DNA of 64,000 nt from Rhodocollybia butyracea (Eukaryota > Basidiomycota > Agaricomycetes > Agaricales > Omphalotaceae), in the NCBI GenBank assembly GCA_015501585.1, contig JADNRY010000123.1, positions 1 through 64,000 on the forward strand. Reading direction: 5' to 3'. Positions 11,400-22,504 of this stretch are shown one piece after another. A program made the position numbers and the translations under genes. Below the pieces are notes generated by a model. The model made no database searches and was not told where the DNA came from. It saw nothing but the letters and a program-made list of their open reading frames with translations. How positions within the stretch are numbered: position 1 is the stretch's first letter; each line of letters starts with the position of its first letter.

Positions 11400-12476
11400 A
11401 AGCGCACAACTCACGGAAATACAAAAACACTCCCTGCTCCTTTCTTCATTGATGCTACGCCTGTTGCAACCATCGCCACTGATAGTAATATGTGAGTATA
11501 TGCGTTCTGGCAATGAGTAGACTGGTGTGTTACCACTGACGGCGCAGAATACTACCAAACCATCTCTGTTGAGCACGGAAAACAGAGAGTAGGAATACTG
11601 GCGAAGGTCCCAGACGGTGCGCTTCATAGCTAGGGCAATGATCACTGACTGAGTGATCAATTCCCCGTATCTAGTAATAAGTATTGTTGGAGTCATTAGT
11701 GAAACGTTGAATAATATATATGTAGAGACGGACATGAACACCAAGAGTGGATTCCCTGGAGCATCTTTGAAACTGATTTCAGCGATGCAATAGTAGTTGG
11801 GAAACTTAATTTCTTCTGGGAATCTCAATAGTAGGTGATCCTGGAAGGTATAGACCGATGAAGCAATTCTTATCACAAGCAAGGACAAAAGAAATACGCC
11901 TATTAATTGGCTTTGGTCGTATAGGGCAAAGACTAAAAAATTTAAGAATCAGAACAAGACAGAAGCCATGAAGCTTGTTTACAGCTAGTTTTTGGACAGA
12001 CCTCAAAGCATAAGAACCAAATCGAGTAACAAGAGCATGCTAGAGCCTGCGAGAACGCGGAAAATCGCGATACTCTTGCAATGTTCTTCTGGTACTCGCC
12101 CAACACCGTTTATCCATATACTGGCAAAAATCAAGTAGATACTAGATTTCTAATTAATGCGGGTTGTCCTCAACTCCAGGGAGCGACTGTTCTACTTACA
12201 TATGGATTGCGATCGGGAGATATAGCATTAAAATGAAAAGACATCGCACAAATGTTATGCGTAAAGGTTTTCTGAAGGTGGAGAACCGAGGTTAATGTCA
12301 ACGTTGATGAACATTCGCCCGCTCACCTCCATATATAGTATTGCACCTCCATTCGCCAGGTAAAAGCAATATCACATCCTGTGACCACCAGTCCTAATAC
12401 TTGAATGGAGTGTTTAGTGGGTGGTAGTTCCTCGATCGGCCGTTAACTCACCTGAAGCCCCGGCTTGGAGGTTCAT
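11400..12476 (-). CDS. DUF6533-like multi-pass membrane protein, copy 2
   Basis: Duplicate of the minus-strand gene at 7100-8164, with the same exon layout and the same MNLQAGAS start (12476). The hydrophobic segments FVRCLFILMLYLPIAIHM, ILFNVSLMTPTILITRYGEL and RDGLVVFCAVSGN are retained. Small indels (for example around 11830-11850) change the loop after FEDQ-like residues relative to copy 1. The transposon nest inserted only about 30 nt upstream of the start codon (12509), so this copy has lost its original promoter, although its coding part is intact as far as can be seen. Confidence 0.55.
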
Positions 12477-12504
12477 TATCTAAGTAGCCTTGAGGAACGA
12501 GTGA

Positions 12505-12508
12505 ACCA
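12505..12508. repeat. Left ACCA target duplication of the CACTA-like element
   Basis: ACCA here is repeated at 22530-22533. The empty site in repeat A copy 1 reads GTGAACCAAGTAC, with a single ACCA. Confidence 0.75.
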
Positions 12509-12533
12509 CACTACGGGAAGAGAAGTCAGTAAT
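12509..12533 (+). repeat. Left terminal inverted repeat of the CACTA-like element
   Basis: Starts CACTACGGGAAG and pairs with the reverse complement of 22505-22529. Subterminal ACTGTC-type repeats start immediately inside. Confidence 0.85.
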
Positions 12534-12790
12534 CCTTACTGACTGAGACAGTAATTCTGTAAAAATACAGTAACCTTTACTGTCTTTTGTAGGACAGTTG
12601 TATGTACTGTCTATGAAGACAGTTATACCTACTGTCCTTTTGTGGGGCAGTAATATATACTGTCCATATTTATATGGCCAGGCATAATAACTGTCCCATA
12701 TTTTCGGGTCAGTTATATGGACTGACTGTAGAATAGTTATTGTAACTGTCAGTATCCTAATATCAGTTTTACTGAGCGTACTTAGACCTC
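12534..12790. repeat. Left subterminal repeat array (ACTGTC/GACAGT)
   Basis: A dozen or more copies of ACTGTC or its complement occur in both orientations, with spacing of about 10-25 nt. A 171-residue open frame on the minus strand (12480-12995) runs through the array and is best read as a by-product of the repeat. Confidence 0.8.
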
Positions 12791-14699
12791 TACTAGCGTG
12801 CAACAAGCACCTAAAAATGCCAACTAAAATATAGGACATAGTGTGAGTGGAATAATATCCAGTTTGGCCAATAACTCGATAACATACGGAAAGTGACGGG
12901 TCCACAGATTGAACCACATACCTGTAATAGTAGATAATAGGGGATTTGCCTAAGCTTGGCCTGGCGTGTGGATGGGAAAAAAGGCGGCGGTACAAGATGG
13001 AGCGATCAATGCATACAGGTTAATTTTTGGAAGGGTGGATGGGAAACAAAAATTGGGACGCGATAAAAGCTGGATGCAGAGTTCACTTCGATCAGCCGTC
13101 ATCGCCGCTTCATAATCTTATCCTTAGGACACTTTGCGGATCTTATCATGGAAAATCTCAAAAAGAAATTGACAATTTCTATCAATTTCACCAGCCAAAG
13201 TGCCGAGAGAAGTTGGAAATCGGGTTCAGCTTAGAGCCAGCATGGTAATTTCAGAACTCGAACGGAATTTTAGACTACAAAATGATACGACACGGTGGGG
13301 CAAAAGAGCTAGACTGTAGCTCGGCTCGAACTTATCGATTTCAAATAGTGGCACAGCCACATTTGATATGACGTCATTGACTTTTTGACAGACGCGTCGC
13401 GTCTCTCTGACTACTACCACCATGTTCCGCCTTCTTCTACAGGTAAAAACTGCCTCTATCTCATCCTGGCCCTTCATTATCTATGTGTTGACAGTAATTT
13501 CGCTTATCTGACGTGATTCGGCTTCTATACGGGCCCTTCTTGGCGAAATTGAAAAAGTTGGCTTTTAAGGATCTTTTCAGCAATTGGGGTCGGGTGAAGA
13601 GGCTGATGCCAGGTGTTATGAATGCTGAAAGGTCCTGGGCCTTGCATAGGTGACTTTTCTCTCTCTGATTCCGTGTTTAAACTTGTCAGTTTTCTCCAGG
13701 TTTACATTTGGTTGCGTTCTTCTATCAGCGGCACTACGCATACGCTACACTCATGTCTAACGGGCCTTGATCTACCCGTTCCGCTAGCTCTCAGAGGATA
13801 TCACCATAAGCTCTCATCACACAATTTCTTTTTGTTTCTGGAGGCCCGCCCATCAAACAGGCTACACACAACCCCGCTCCGACTCCTTGTATACAATCTT
13901 GCCATTTCCTAAAACACCAGACCTGCCATTTTGCCGGCTCCTTTGATATCTTCTGTCTCAAGTCAAAGTCTAGGGTGTTCTCAATTGCTTTCCTCGTATA
14001 CTTGATACCATGGTCTCTGGCGGGCATTAATCCATTACTCGCGCCTTTCATCAGCGTGCAGACTACCAACTTTTGATAAGTTGGCCTTTCTCTGTCTCGA
14101 TGGTTTTCTGACTTTCTTTTAGGTCACTTTGACTTCGAAACATGTACACGATATCCATTTTTCAGAGTGCAAGGCGATTGACGAAAGCTTTATTTCAGGA
14201 TTCTGATGGCCCTCCCGATAGTCGATTGTCAACTCCCACTTTGTGAACCCTTTTGGAGGATAAAAGCTGGTATCATCTATGGATCAATATCCTCGTTCAC
14301 AAAAACTGTTGACTCGCTGTGAAGATCAAGCTGTTTAGTGGTGCAGTACTTCACGTTCTTGCCTCCAGGTATGAATCATCTTCTCGAGAGTAGCATGTCA
14401 AAGCTGAACTTTGTGGTTATACCGATATTCTCAAATTTTTCATCGTTGTTTCTACATTGTCCATGTGCATTGCATCGATCTCGGGAACGACACTCCGATT
14501 GAGTAAATCTCAATGGTATGCTTCCATTACCCAATATTTCCTTTTCTAAAAACATTTTGTAGGGGTTTCGTGATGTACTAGTCAATCTCGGTCATAGGTG
14601 AGCCATTTCTCCCTTTATACATTGCGGGATAACAACTGGGATGAGAGCGTTTGGCCGGTCGAGGTCTCTGCTTTGCGAGAATAGATAGTAGTACTAGTA
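12791..14699. other. Interior of the CACTA-like element
   Basis: Only short open frames occur on either strand and none shows a DDE transposase or TNP-like motif. It may be a deletion derivative or captured host DNA. Confidence 0.5.
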
Positions 14700-14960
14700 G
14701 GCCTGTGTATAGTATTTGATACATTCAATATAACTGTATTTTCGTAGACAGTTGATATAACTGCCCTTGTGCATTAGATATGACTGTCCTGACACAGTCA
14801 AGGCTACTGCCTAAGACAGTTATGACTACTGCCCTGGGACAGTAATGGCTACTGTCTTGACAGTAAGGATTACTGTCAAAAGACAGTTCTTGGGAATGCA
14901 GTCAGGAATCCTTACTGTCTTTGCCAGTAACCTTGACTGTCTGAGACAGTAATACTGCAT
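14700..14960. repeat. Right subterminal repeat array, first part
   Basis: Dense GACAGT/ACTGTC repeats in both orientations. The array is interrupted at the GTCTA target site of the copia element (14961-14965) and continues at 22445-22515. Confidence 0.8.
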
Positions 14961-14965
14961 GTCTA

Positions 14966-15291
14966 TATTGAAGGTTGTGTAATACTTAGTGAATTATTGG
15001 TGGAGTTTAAGTGCTCGCTAGTTGTGGGGGTAGTTCTTAATTATTATGAACTGGGTCCCTCGAGCCTATATTTATAGGGATAAACTAGTACATGGGAAAC
15101 TACGTAATAAGCTTGCTGCGGAATGCTGCGGAATGACTGTGCATTGCTGCGCATGACTCTACATGACTAGATATGACTCAATATGACTTTACTTAACTAG
15201 CTATGACTAAATACCGTGAACCGAATATGAGTCATAATGACTCGCCGTGATTCCACATGAGTTTAGGATAGTTTCCGTTGATATTACAACA
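14966..15291 (-). repeat. 3' LTR of the copia element
   Basis: 326 bp. It lacks a 15-nt segment (TATGTCCAATGTATC) present in the other LTR. On the minus strand it reads TGTTG...CAATA. Confidence 0.92.
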
Positions 15292-15300
15292 CTCCCCCTC
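15292..15300 (-). other. Polypurine tract of the copia element
   Basis: GAGGGGGAG on the minus strand, directly against the 3' LTR, where plus-strand DNA synthesis would be primed. It overlaps the stop codon of pol (15299-15301). Confidence 0.85.
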
Positions 15301-18300
15301 AAGCGGAAATCAGTCCAAGACTCTTTGCAAAATACTTCACCTTTGAACTTGTCAAAGCTTTGGTGAAGATATCAGCTACCATTTCCTCTGTAGGACAATA
15401 GACCAATTGAATAGTGCCGTCTTGAATACATTGGCGGATAAAATGATATCGGATATCAATGTGTTTGGTCCTTGCATGAAATTGTCCAAGTTCAGAGTTG
15501 GCCAAAGCAATGGCACCTTGATTATCACCATAGATAATAAATGGCTGATCAATGGGATGGAATAATTCCTCCAGAAATTGACGAAGCCATAGTGCTTCCT
15601 TTGCTGCATATGTCAAAGCAACATATTCAGCTTCAACAGTTGACAAAGTGACAAGCTCTTGTTTCTTGGTACTCCAAGAAATAGCTCCCCCATCAATAAT
15701 AAATGCATAACCAGAGATTGCATGCCGCATCTCCTGGCTCATGCCATCTGCATCACTGTATATTTCCAGTCCAGTTTTCTTACCTCCCAAGGTAAGTTTC
15801 CAGTGTTTTGTTCCCTGTAAGTAGCGGAATACCCGCTTGAGTGACTCCCAATGAACAGGTCCTGGATTATCTAGAAATTGTGAGTGTTGTGACACAGAAA
15901 AAGATATATCTGGTCTTGTTCCTCGTGCCAGCCAGTTTATCTTTCCATTTCCTTTTCGGTATGGCACTTTTGCCATTTCCTTTCTGTCCGCTGGGCCTGT
16001 GGGACAATCATCCTTTGAAAGTTGCACATTTGGATCCATAGGCATAGACAATGGTTTGCAATCTGCCATGTTCATTTCCTTCAATGCAGCTTCAATGAAA
16101 GCTTGCTGGGACAATGAAATGGTTTGGTTCTCTCGGTCTCTTTCAACCTTCATACCAAGCAACCAATTAATTGGGCCTAATTTTGTGATCTTGAACCGTT
16201 CTGCAACTAGGTCTTGTGTTTCCTGAATTAAAGCTGCAGAGCTCCCAGTAATGGTGACATCATCAACGTGAACAGCTAAAATAGCTATGTCATCATTGAC
16301 AACTCGCTTGTAAACTGCATGATCCTTCTCCATAGGAGAGAATCCCAGCTCCACAAGGTTGTTTGTTAACATTTCATACCATTTTCGACCTGATTGTTTA
16401 AGGCCATATAAAGTTTTCTTCAGCTTCAGAACATATCTAGTTCTGTCAGCAAACTCTATGTCTGGTGGTTGCTCCATGTAGATTTGTTCATTGTCTTCAA
16501 ATGTAGCGTTTAAGTATGCTCCATGAAAATCAAAGACTTCAATATCCCAGTTGTTTCGGGCTGCCATGGTGAGAATTATCCTGAGTGATTCCATCTTTGC
16601 AACAGGTGCAAATGTTTCATAAAAATCTACTCCCTCAACTTGTGTGAATCCTTTTGCCACAAGCCTGGCTTTATACTTGTCAATATTCCCATCCTTCAAT
16701 TTGAGCTTCAGTGCCCATTTGCAGTCCACAACATTATGGTCTGCAGGTCTTGGGACAACTTCCCAGGTTCCTGCTTCCAATAGTGTCTTTAGCTCAATGT
16801 CTCAAGCTTCCTCCCATCTTTTCCAGTCTGACCTCTTCTTGGCCTCTTCATAAGTGGGATCAATGCTAGCTTCCATTGCTGCAAGTCCAAAAACAGCTTG
16901 ATTGAGTCCTCCTGCTATATCCTTTCCTATATCAGGGATTTGTACACCAGGAGTTACTAATGGTGCACTAGGTCTATTATCAGTTCTTCCCTCTCCAGTA
17001 ATAAGGTCCTGCACTTTGCGTGTTGCAGTGCGCTTGCGTTTCCATTCTAGAATATTTCCCTCATCAACACTGGAGTTGATCAGTTTTCCTAAGTGATCTT
17101 TGGGTGGTGGATTTTGTGAAGTAGGATCTATTGTAATAGTAGGAGCTGTTGTTTGAGAAGGTTTTGGAGAGTTTGGAATTTCTGTGTTGTCTGGTTTGGT
17201 GGGGTTCGGAATGAATCCTTCATTCTCCCCCTCATACCGAATTCCACCAGGTACAAATGTTGACGCGTCTTGATCAAATTTGATACTTCTTTCTGCAGAA
17301 ATCTTCCGAGTATCTGGCCAATAAATTCTGTGGCCACTTGACTCAAGATCAAATCCCAGCCAATGTCCAATATTTGCTCGGCCTTCAAGTTTTGTATTGC
17401 CATCTTCATGTACCCATACCTTGGCTCCCCATTCCCGGAGATTTGATAAATTTGGCTTTTCACCAAACATAATCTCATAAGGTGTTTTATCCTTCAATGC
17501 TCTTGTTACTGATCTATTTTTCAACCAAATTGCATGTTTCAAAGCCTCTCCCCACAAGTTTTTGGGTAATCCACTTGCATGCAACATGCACGGATTTGTT
17601 CAAGGAGAGTCCGGTTAAGTCTTTCTGAGACTCCATTATGCTCTGGTGTATCATGAACAGTAAGGTTTCGAGTTATTCCTTCTTCAGCCAAATATTGATT
17701 GAATAATCTGCCCAGATATTCCCCTCCTCTGTCTGATCCTAACATTTTTACTCAGATCTCTTTTTGTGTCCATAACCATGCACAAAATTGCTTAAATGCA
17801 TCAAAAGTCTCATCCTTTGTTGCCAGAAGATAAGCCATGGACCATCTAGAATGATCATCTGTGAATGAACAGTAGTAATGTTTGTGACGAGGAGTTTGTA
17901 CTGGGGATGGTCCCCATACATCAGAATGGATATGATCACCAATATTTGCTGCCCTTTTCTGATCCCTTTCCTTCTTGACTGGTTTCCGGGTCTTCTTTGC
18001 ATATTCACATGTATCACATGTTTTCACTGGTTCCTTTTCATCTAGTTCAATGCCTTCAATAAGACCATCCTGAACCATTTTTCTGCAAGCTTCTGGTGCA
18101 ATGTGACCAAGTCGACGGTGTAATTCATTCACTGTCACTTTCACACTATTAGCTGCCATGCCATAGGTTTGATCAGGTTCATGATGGACCTGATATAGCC
18201 CATTGTTGCAGTTTACTTGCCCCAACAATTTATCTTTCTCATCATATATTTTGCAAAATTCATCAGCAAAAATGTCAGAAACATTTATGCGCATGTAAGA

Positions 18301-18357
18301 AGTGAGAAAATTACAAGGCCTAACAAGCCAAGATGGGATTCTTACAGGCTTAAACAA
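15299..18357 (-). pseudogene. copia pol remnant: integrase, reverse transcriptase, RNase H
   Basis: In reading order the remnant shows the GAG-pre-integrase zinc region (HRRLGHIAPEA..C..C), integrase with SDVWGP, SDRGGEY and PEHNGVSER as the D,D-35-E residues, and a copia reverse transcriptase with the HVDDV catalytic motif. RNase H follows with STVEAEYVAL, YGDNQGA and RTKHIDIRYHF. Breaks are: TGA at 17752-17754 in place of a probable CGA between the two integrase aspartates; a one-base deletion near 17585-17592, so the frame moves after LLEQIRA; and TGA at 16802-16804, again consistent with CGA to TGA. Upstream it is cut off from protease by the insertion at about 18262-20245. It is inactive as it stands. 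Confidence 0.92.
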
Positions 18358-18590
18358 GGCTGTACAAGGTATAAGGAGATTACAAGCCAGAACAAGCTAA
18401 GGTATTCTCACAAGGGTAAACAAGGCCCTACAAGCAGTCAAAATATTACAAGCAGCCAGATTCTTACATGTGCAAACGAGACCATACAAGGTATAACAAG
18501 CCACAGGATCCTTACATGCGTAAACGAGGCCATACAAGGTATGACAAGCCGCGAAGTTCTTACATGCTCAAAAAAGACCCTAAATGTGGA
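18300..18590 (+). repeat. Subterminal tandem repeat of the inner DNA element
   Basis: Four to five imperfect units built on TACAAGGTATRACAAGCC and TTCTTACATGYGTAAACGAGG. A 131-residue open frame (18217-18612) is produced by the repeat and is not a gene. Confidence 0.75.
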
Positions 18591-18921
18591 AACGGGTGGA
18601 AACGAGCAGTGAATTATATAAAAATGTCAGTACAAACGTAGTCGCGCTTGAGTCGCGCAAAGTCGGATGAGCTACATATCAAGCAGTGAAAGACTGACTT
18701 GATCAAGCGGTACAAGACCGACTTTTCCACAGGGTCCTTAGGCATTAGAAAAAGCTTTAAAATCTTGAATGGGTGGTGAATAAGTGGTGAACGATGAGAA
18801 GTGGGATAAGCTTGATGAGCGCTTATGCTATCTTCTACTTATCTCGGAATTAAATTAAGTCCGAGGTCACCTGATCTATGATGCGACGCGATTTGCGCGC
18901 TCTCTCTTTTGTTACCTCCAT

Positions 18922-19503
18922 CATGACCAAAAAACCGCCAGTAAAATCTTCTGGTTCCAACGCCGTAACTTATCCTCTGCCAAAGCGCCGTTGAGTCTCC
19001 GAAGAAGACTCGGACTCCTCTTCAGACTTGCAAAATATGCCCACAGCTCCGACGAAGTCAACATCGATCACGACTACGGAACTATGCCATTTGAAGACAC
19101 CAAGAAGACAAAGGCAGGTCATGGTTGAAATTATCCATCCACTCTCGGACTTATCATTCTTATGCAGCATTGGAAATCATTGTTCAAGGTTGGTTTTATC
19201 GCATCTATGCTAAGTTTTTTGTTCTAGATTCTCTGCGAAAGCTGTAAACGGCAAAATTCCGATGCCTGCCCCCGAGTGGCCAGCATTCTTTGCAAAAAGG
19301 TGACCGGTGACCAGCCATCATATCGCATATGCCAGGTACGTGTTCATATTACTGTTCTTCTGTCTTGTAAGTGATTCGATTACATAGGCCCGCTTTGCGC
19401 TTTCTGCCAGTGACACTTGGAACTGCGACAACAATGACTTCAGCGACGCGGAATTCTGCTCAGAAATCATGGATTACTTTGAAGATGACCCCCGAAGATG
19501 AGA
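18922..19503 (+). pseudogene. Captured gene-like frame inside the inner DNA element, cysteine-rich
   Basis: Starts MTKKPPVKSSGSNAVTYPLPKRR, then a TGA (about 18991, CGA expected) interrupts, after which an acidic stretch VSEEDSDSSSDLQ follows in the same frame. Two plausible introns (about 19190-19228 and 19336-19387) would join ILCESCKRQ, a SILCKKVTGD segment and ICQARFALSASD, giving several spaced cysteines that could bind zinc. It ends FEDDPRR then TGA at about 19501. No family was recognised. It could be the element's own accessory protein or a captured host fragment. Confidence 0.4.
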
Positions 19504-20170
19504 TAGTTGTACATTTGTTGGAACAAAGTACGTCCTCGCTTCATATTGCCTTACTCTCTCTTACACCACTACTTTGAGGAAGGTATTCGGTCACTCTCAA
19601 GGGCGGCGTCGTCGAAGAAACACCCATCACTTGAAACGGCTCACACTCTCCTCCTTCAACTACATCGATCGTTCGCGCAGCATGAAAATCATGACACACG
19701 ACGTTTAGCAGCCACTGCCGACGCTGCGGCCTCTGATGCTTCTGATACGCCAACTTAATTTCGTTCTCCTTTCAGGCTCACGCTCATGTTTTTCTCAATC
19801 ACACACATATTGCACTGCATTGGACTTTTTGCTCTCATCACACCTGCATTTCTCGCTCTCACGTATGAGCGGTATCTGGACTGCTGTTGTACCCTTCGCT
19901 TGTTGCTCATTGCTCATTACTTACTGTTGTACTTTTTGCTCGTTACTTATCTACGCGTAATTGATCATTATTTCAAATGCATTGGTGTCTCCAAAAGTAC
20001 TGCCCATAAATTGCTCATTATAGGTACTCAAGGTAAAAGGGCCCTGCTATGCCTTGTAATGGCTGTAAGGCTTGTAAGGGCTTGTATCAGCGCGTAATCT
20101 TGTGAACCTTGTATGCGCTTGTGACCATTCAGTAAAAACAAGCGCATACAAGGTGCGCCGACCTTGCGAG

Positions 20171-21979
20171 CTATGCGCAGCTTGTATGGCCTCGTTTTCC
20201 CTTGTCACCGCATACGGTTGACCTACTCTTTTGCTGATGTTGATTGCGGAATATGATAGAACATCCAGATGCTGCAATTTTGCCCACTGATATGAGTGTC
20301 ACACTCAACGTTGGTGCATATAAAACATCTTTAATTAAAATTGTTGTCCATTTCTTTTTACCAGGAATTGTGATCCGCATGTCGCCTCGTCCAACTGCCT
20401 CAAAGGTTCCACTGTCAGCAGACCTAATATCTTTGGGGGCAATGGGAACAAAGTTGATAAACTTCTCCCTATATGGGGACATATGGCGTGATGCACCTGA
20501 GTCATAGAGCTCAGTAATACCTCCTATATTCTTGTCAGCATTTGCAAGATAACTAAAATTATACCTGGTCTGTGCTCTTCCTAGCACATCAATTTCCTGA
20601 TATTCAACATCCCCTTGCTCTTGTATAGCATTTGAGTCCGGTACTTCAAGTTGAACTAGGATAGGTCCTTCCTGTGATTTTAGACAAGTTTCCTTCTTGT
20701 CATACCAATCCTCTACCTCTTGTAGGTCAGGGATTTCTTCTTTGTCAATGTCACTGAACCATGCCTCATCATTGTCAGGCTCGGCTGTGCGCCAATCTCC
20801 CAAATCATCATCAATTGATGTGGAGATACTCTGAAGATCTGGCATTGAATTACCATCTTCAGACCTTGTTTCCTGGGTAAGCACTGTTTCAGCACTGGAT
20901 TTACTGCCCTCTTCATTGAAGGCCCATAGGATCTCATCATTTTCATAGATGGTTCCCATCCCTTCCAGTTGCTCTGATTTACTTGTGTCAGGTTCTTCAT
21001 ATCCCAACAGGTTTTCAGTGACTTTAGCTTCCCATTTCTCATCAGGGATTACACTTGCATACCATGCAAAGTCTTCATTGTCAATGGCTGCTTTGGCAGA
21101 ATAGGTCTTTCCCTTGCCTTTCCCTTTCCAGTATTTAGGCCACTGGCCCTCCTTTCCACCCCCTTCCTCAAAGCAATCCTGCTTCATGTGACCCATCTTA
21201 CCACAATTAAAACACTTCACTGATTTCCTATTTCCTGCAGACTTCTTTGATGGTCCCACAGCATATGCTGCTTCTTTGGCTCCATTTTTGGAATTTTGTT
21301 GTCCCAATTTCCTTCTATCTGCTTCATCTTGGATCCCACGAATATATGTATCCACTGTGAGTGTTGTGCTAACAAGTGTTGCTGTTGCAGTCAGTGCTGC
21401 CAGGTAAGGGTCATATGATCTTGGAAGAGCGGTCATGATTATTGCAATGAAATTATCCTCGCCAGGATCTGCATTCATTGAAATCAAATCTTCTCGTAAG
21501 GCAATTACTCTGGATAAGTAATCCCGAACATCATTGTCACCCTCACAACGTTCATTCTGTAATTTACGCCGCAAGTCGACCACCATCATTTTTGACTTCA
21601 TCTGATGTTCATCTACTAATTTCTTCCACATCTTTCCAACTGCTGTCTCCCCTTTAACCTTTAGGAATAATGAATCAGGTATAGTGCTTGCAATTCCCTG
21701 CTTTAATATTGCTGATTCTGAATTCCATGTTTTCATTTCCTTTTCCCACTCTTCAATGGCTTTGGTCTCTGCTGCTGTTGGGCCAGCACTGGCATCAGCA
21801 ATTGCTGGTTTCTGCTTTGGTGCAGCTGTGTCTTTCAAATACTCTTCAAGTCCTGCAGCTTCGGCAGCAAACATGAAGCGGTCCTTGTATATGACCCAAT
21901 TTGATCCATCTGAATTGAGTTTTGGGAGTCTAAGGAAATAATCCCCAAGCTTTGTGTTACTTGAATGGTTGGTAGACAT
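20171..21979 (-). pseudogene. copia gag-protease frame, truncated by insertion
   Basis: Minus-strand frame of 602 residues. The N-terminal half is a copia-type gag (LRDDL-like region at about 150-190 with PRSYDPYLAAL). The zinc knuckle CFNCGKMGHMKQDC is at 256-269, a long acidic linker follows, and the aspartic protease motif LYDSGASRHMSP lies near residue 493, followed by DVLYAPTLSVTLISVGKIA. The last 13 or so residues are read from the inserted DNA element, so the natural continuation into integrase is lost. Apart from that truncation no break is visible in gag. Confidence 0.92.
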
Positions 21980-22090
21980 TATTGCTAGACTGGTGACTGT
22001 GTTGTTGTTGGCTTCTTAGTGATGATAAAGTGTTGTGCAAATTGTTGTTTGTAATGTCAAAGATAATGTGTATTTAATTCAGCTAAGGCC

Positions 22091-22103
22091 GGGGCCCATA
22101 ACC
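22091..22103 (-). other. Primer-binding site for a half initiator-tRNA
   Basis: Immediately inside the 5' LTR the minus strand reads GGTTATGGGCCCC. This is complementary to the anticodon stem-loop of initiator methionine tRNA (GGGCCCATAACC) rather than to a tRNA 3' end. The same arrangement is known from Drosophila copia, which is primed by a cleaved initiator tRNA. Confidence 0.85.
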
Positions 22104-22444
22104 TATTGAAGGTTGTGTAATACTTAGTGAATTATTGGTGGAGTTTAAGTGCTCACTAGTTGTGGGGGTAGTTCTTAATTATTATGAACTGGGTCCCTCG
22201 AGCCTATATTTATAGGGATAAACTAGTACATGGGAAACTACGTAATAAGCTTGCTGCGGAATGCTGCGGAATGACTGTGCATTGCTGCGCATGACTCTAC
22301 ATGACTAGATATGACTCAATATGACTTTACTTAACTAGCTATGACTTATGTCCAATGTATCAAATACCGTGAACCGAATATGAGTCATAATGACTCGCCG
22401 TGATTCCACATGAGTTTAGGATAGTTTCCGTTGATATTACAACA
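22104..22444 (-). repeat. 5' LTR of the copia element
   Basis: 341 bp, TGTTG...CAATA on the minus strand, nearly identical to 14966-15291 apart from 15 additional bases. It would hold the promoter. Confidence 0.92.
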
Positions 22445-22504
22445 GTCTAGACAGTACTATCTAATGTCTTGTACAGTCAGATTTAATGTCTTTTAGGTCG
22501 TTAT

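Larger units (their letters stand above)
10803..12508. repeat. Segmental repeat A, copy 2, left part
   Basis: Close copy of 6516-8190, including the DUF6533-like gene. It stops at the ACCA target site (12505-12508) of the CACTA-like element and resumes at 22530. Confidence 0.88.
18262..20245. mobile_element. DNA element of about 2 kb inserted in the copia polyprotein
   Basis: The copia frame breaks off after CSIIF (about 20247) and resumes at ADEFCKIYDEK (about 18260), so the DNA between is a later insertion. Both ends carry many copies of TACAAG/CTTGTA: about 60-nt imperfect units fill 18300-18590, and the complement fills 20040-20210. Left CATCAGCAAAA and right TTTTGCTGATG are complementary, but part of that may be target sequence, so exact ends and target duplication are unresolved. 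The superfamily is not clear. The interior holds a spliced-looking reading frame (18922-19503). Confidence 0.75.
14966..22444 (-). mobile_element. Ty1/copia LTR retrotransposon, nearly identical LTRs but broken pol
   Basis: Two direct repeats (14966-15291 and 22104-22444) bound the element, and GTCTA is duplicated outside them (14961-14965, 22445-22449). Reading on the minus strand gives 5' LTR, a primer-binding site, gag with a CCHC knuckle and DSG protease, integrase, reverse transcriptase, RNase H, a purine tract and 3' LTR. This INT-before-RT order defines copia. The LTRs differ by one 15-nt indel and about one substitution, so insertion was recent. Even so, pol has two in-frame TGA stops, one frameshift and a 2-kb insertion, so this copy cannot make the full polyprotein. 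Confidence 0.95.

Noticed and set aside
12530..12780. CRISPR-like look of the regularly repeated ACTGTC blocks
   Set aside because: Repeats are too short, in both orientations and irregularly spaced, in a eukaryotic genome; they fit a transposon subterminal array.
12480..12995. 171-residue open frame on the minus strand
   Set aside because: It runs through the ACTGTC subterminal array and the transposon boundary; its length comes from repeat structure and it lacks any motif.
18217..18612. 131-residue plus-strand frame with repeated ITS..LTC..EAIQG segments
   Set aside because: It is a translation of the tandem subterminal repeat of the inner DNA element and begins inside antisense copia DNA.
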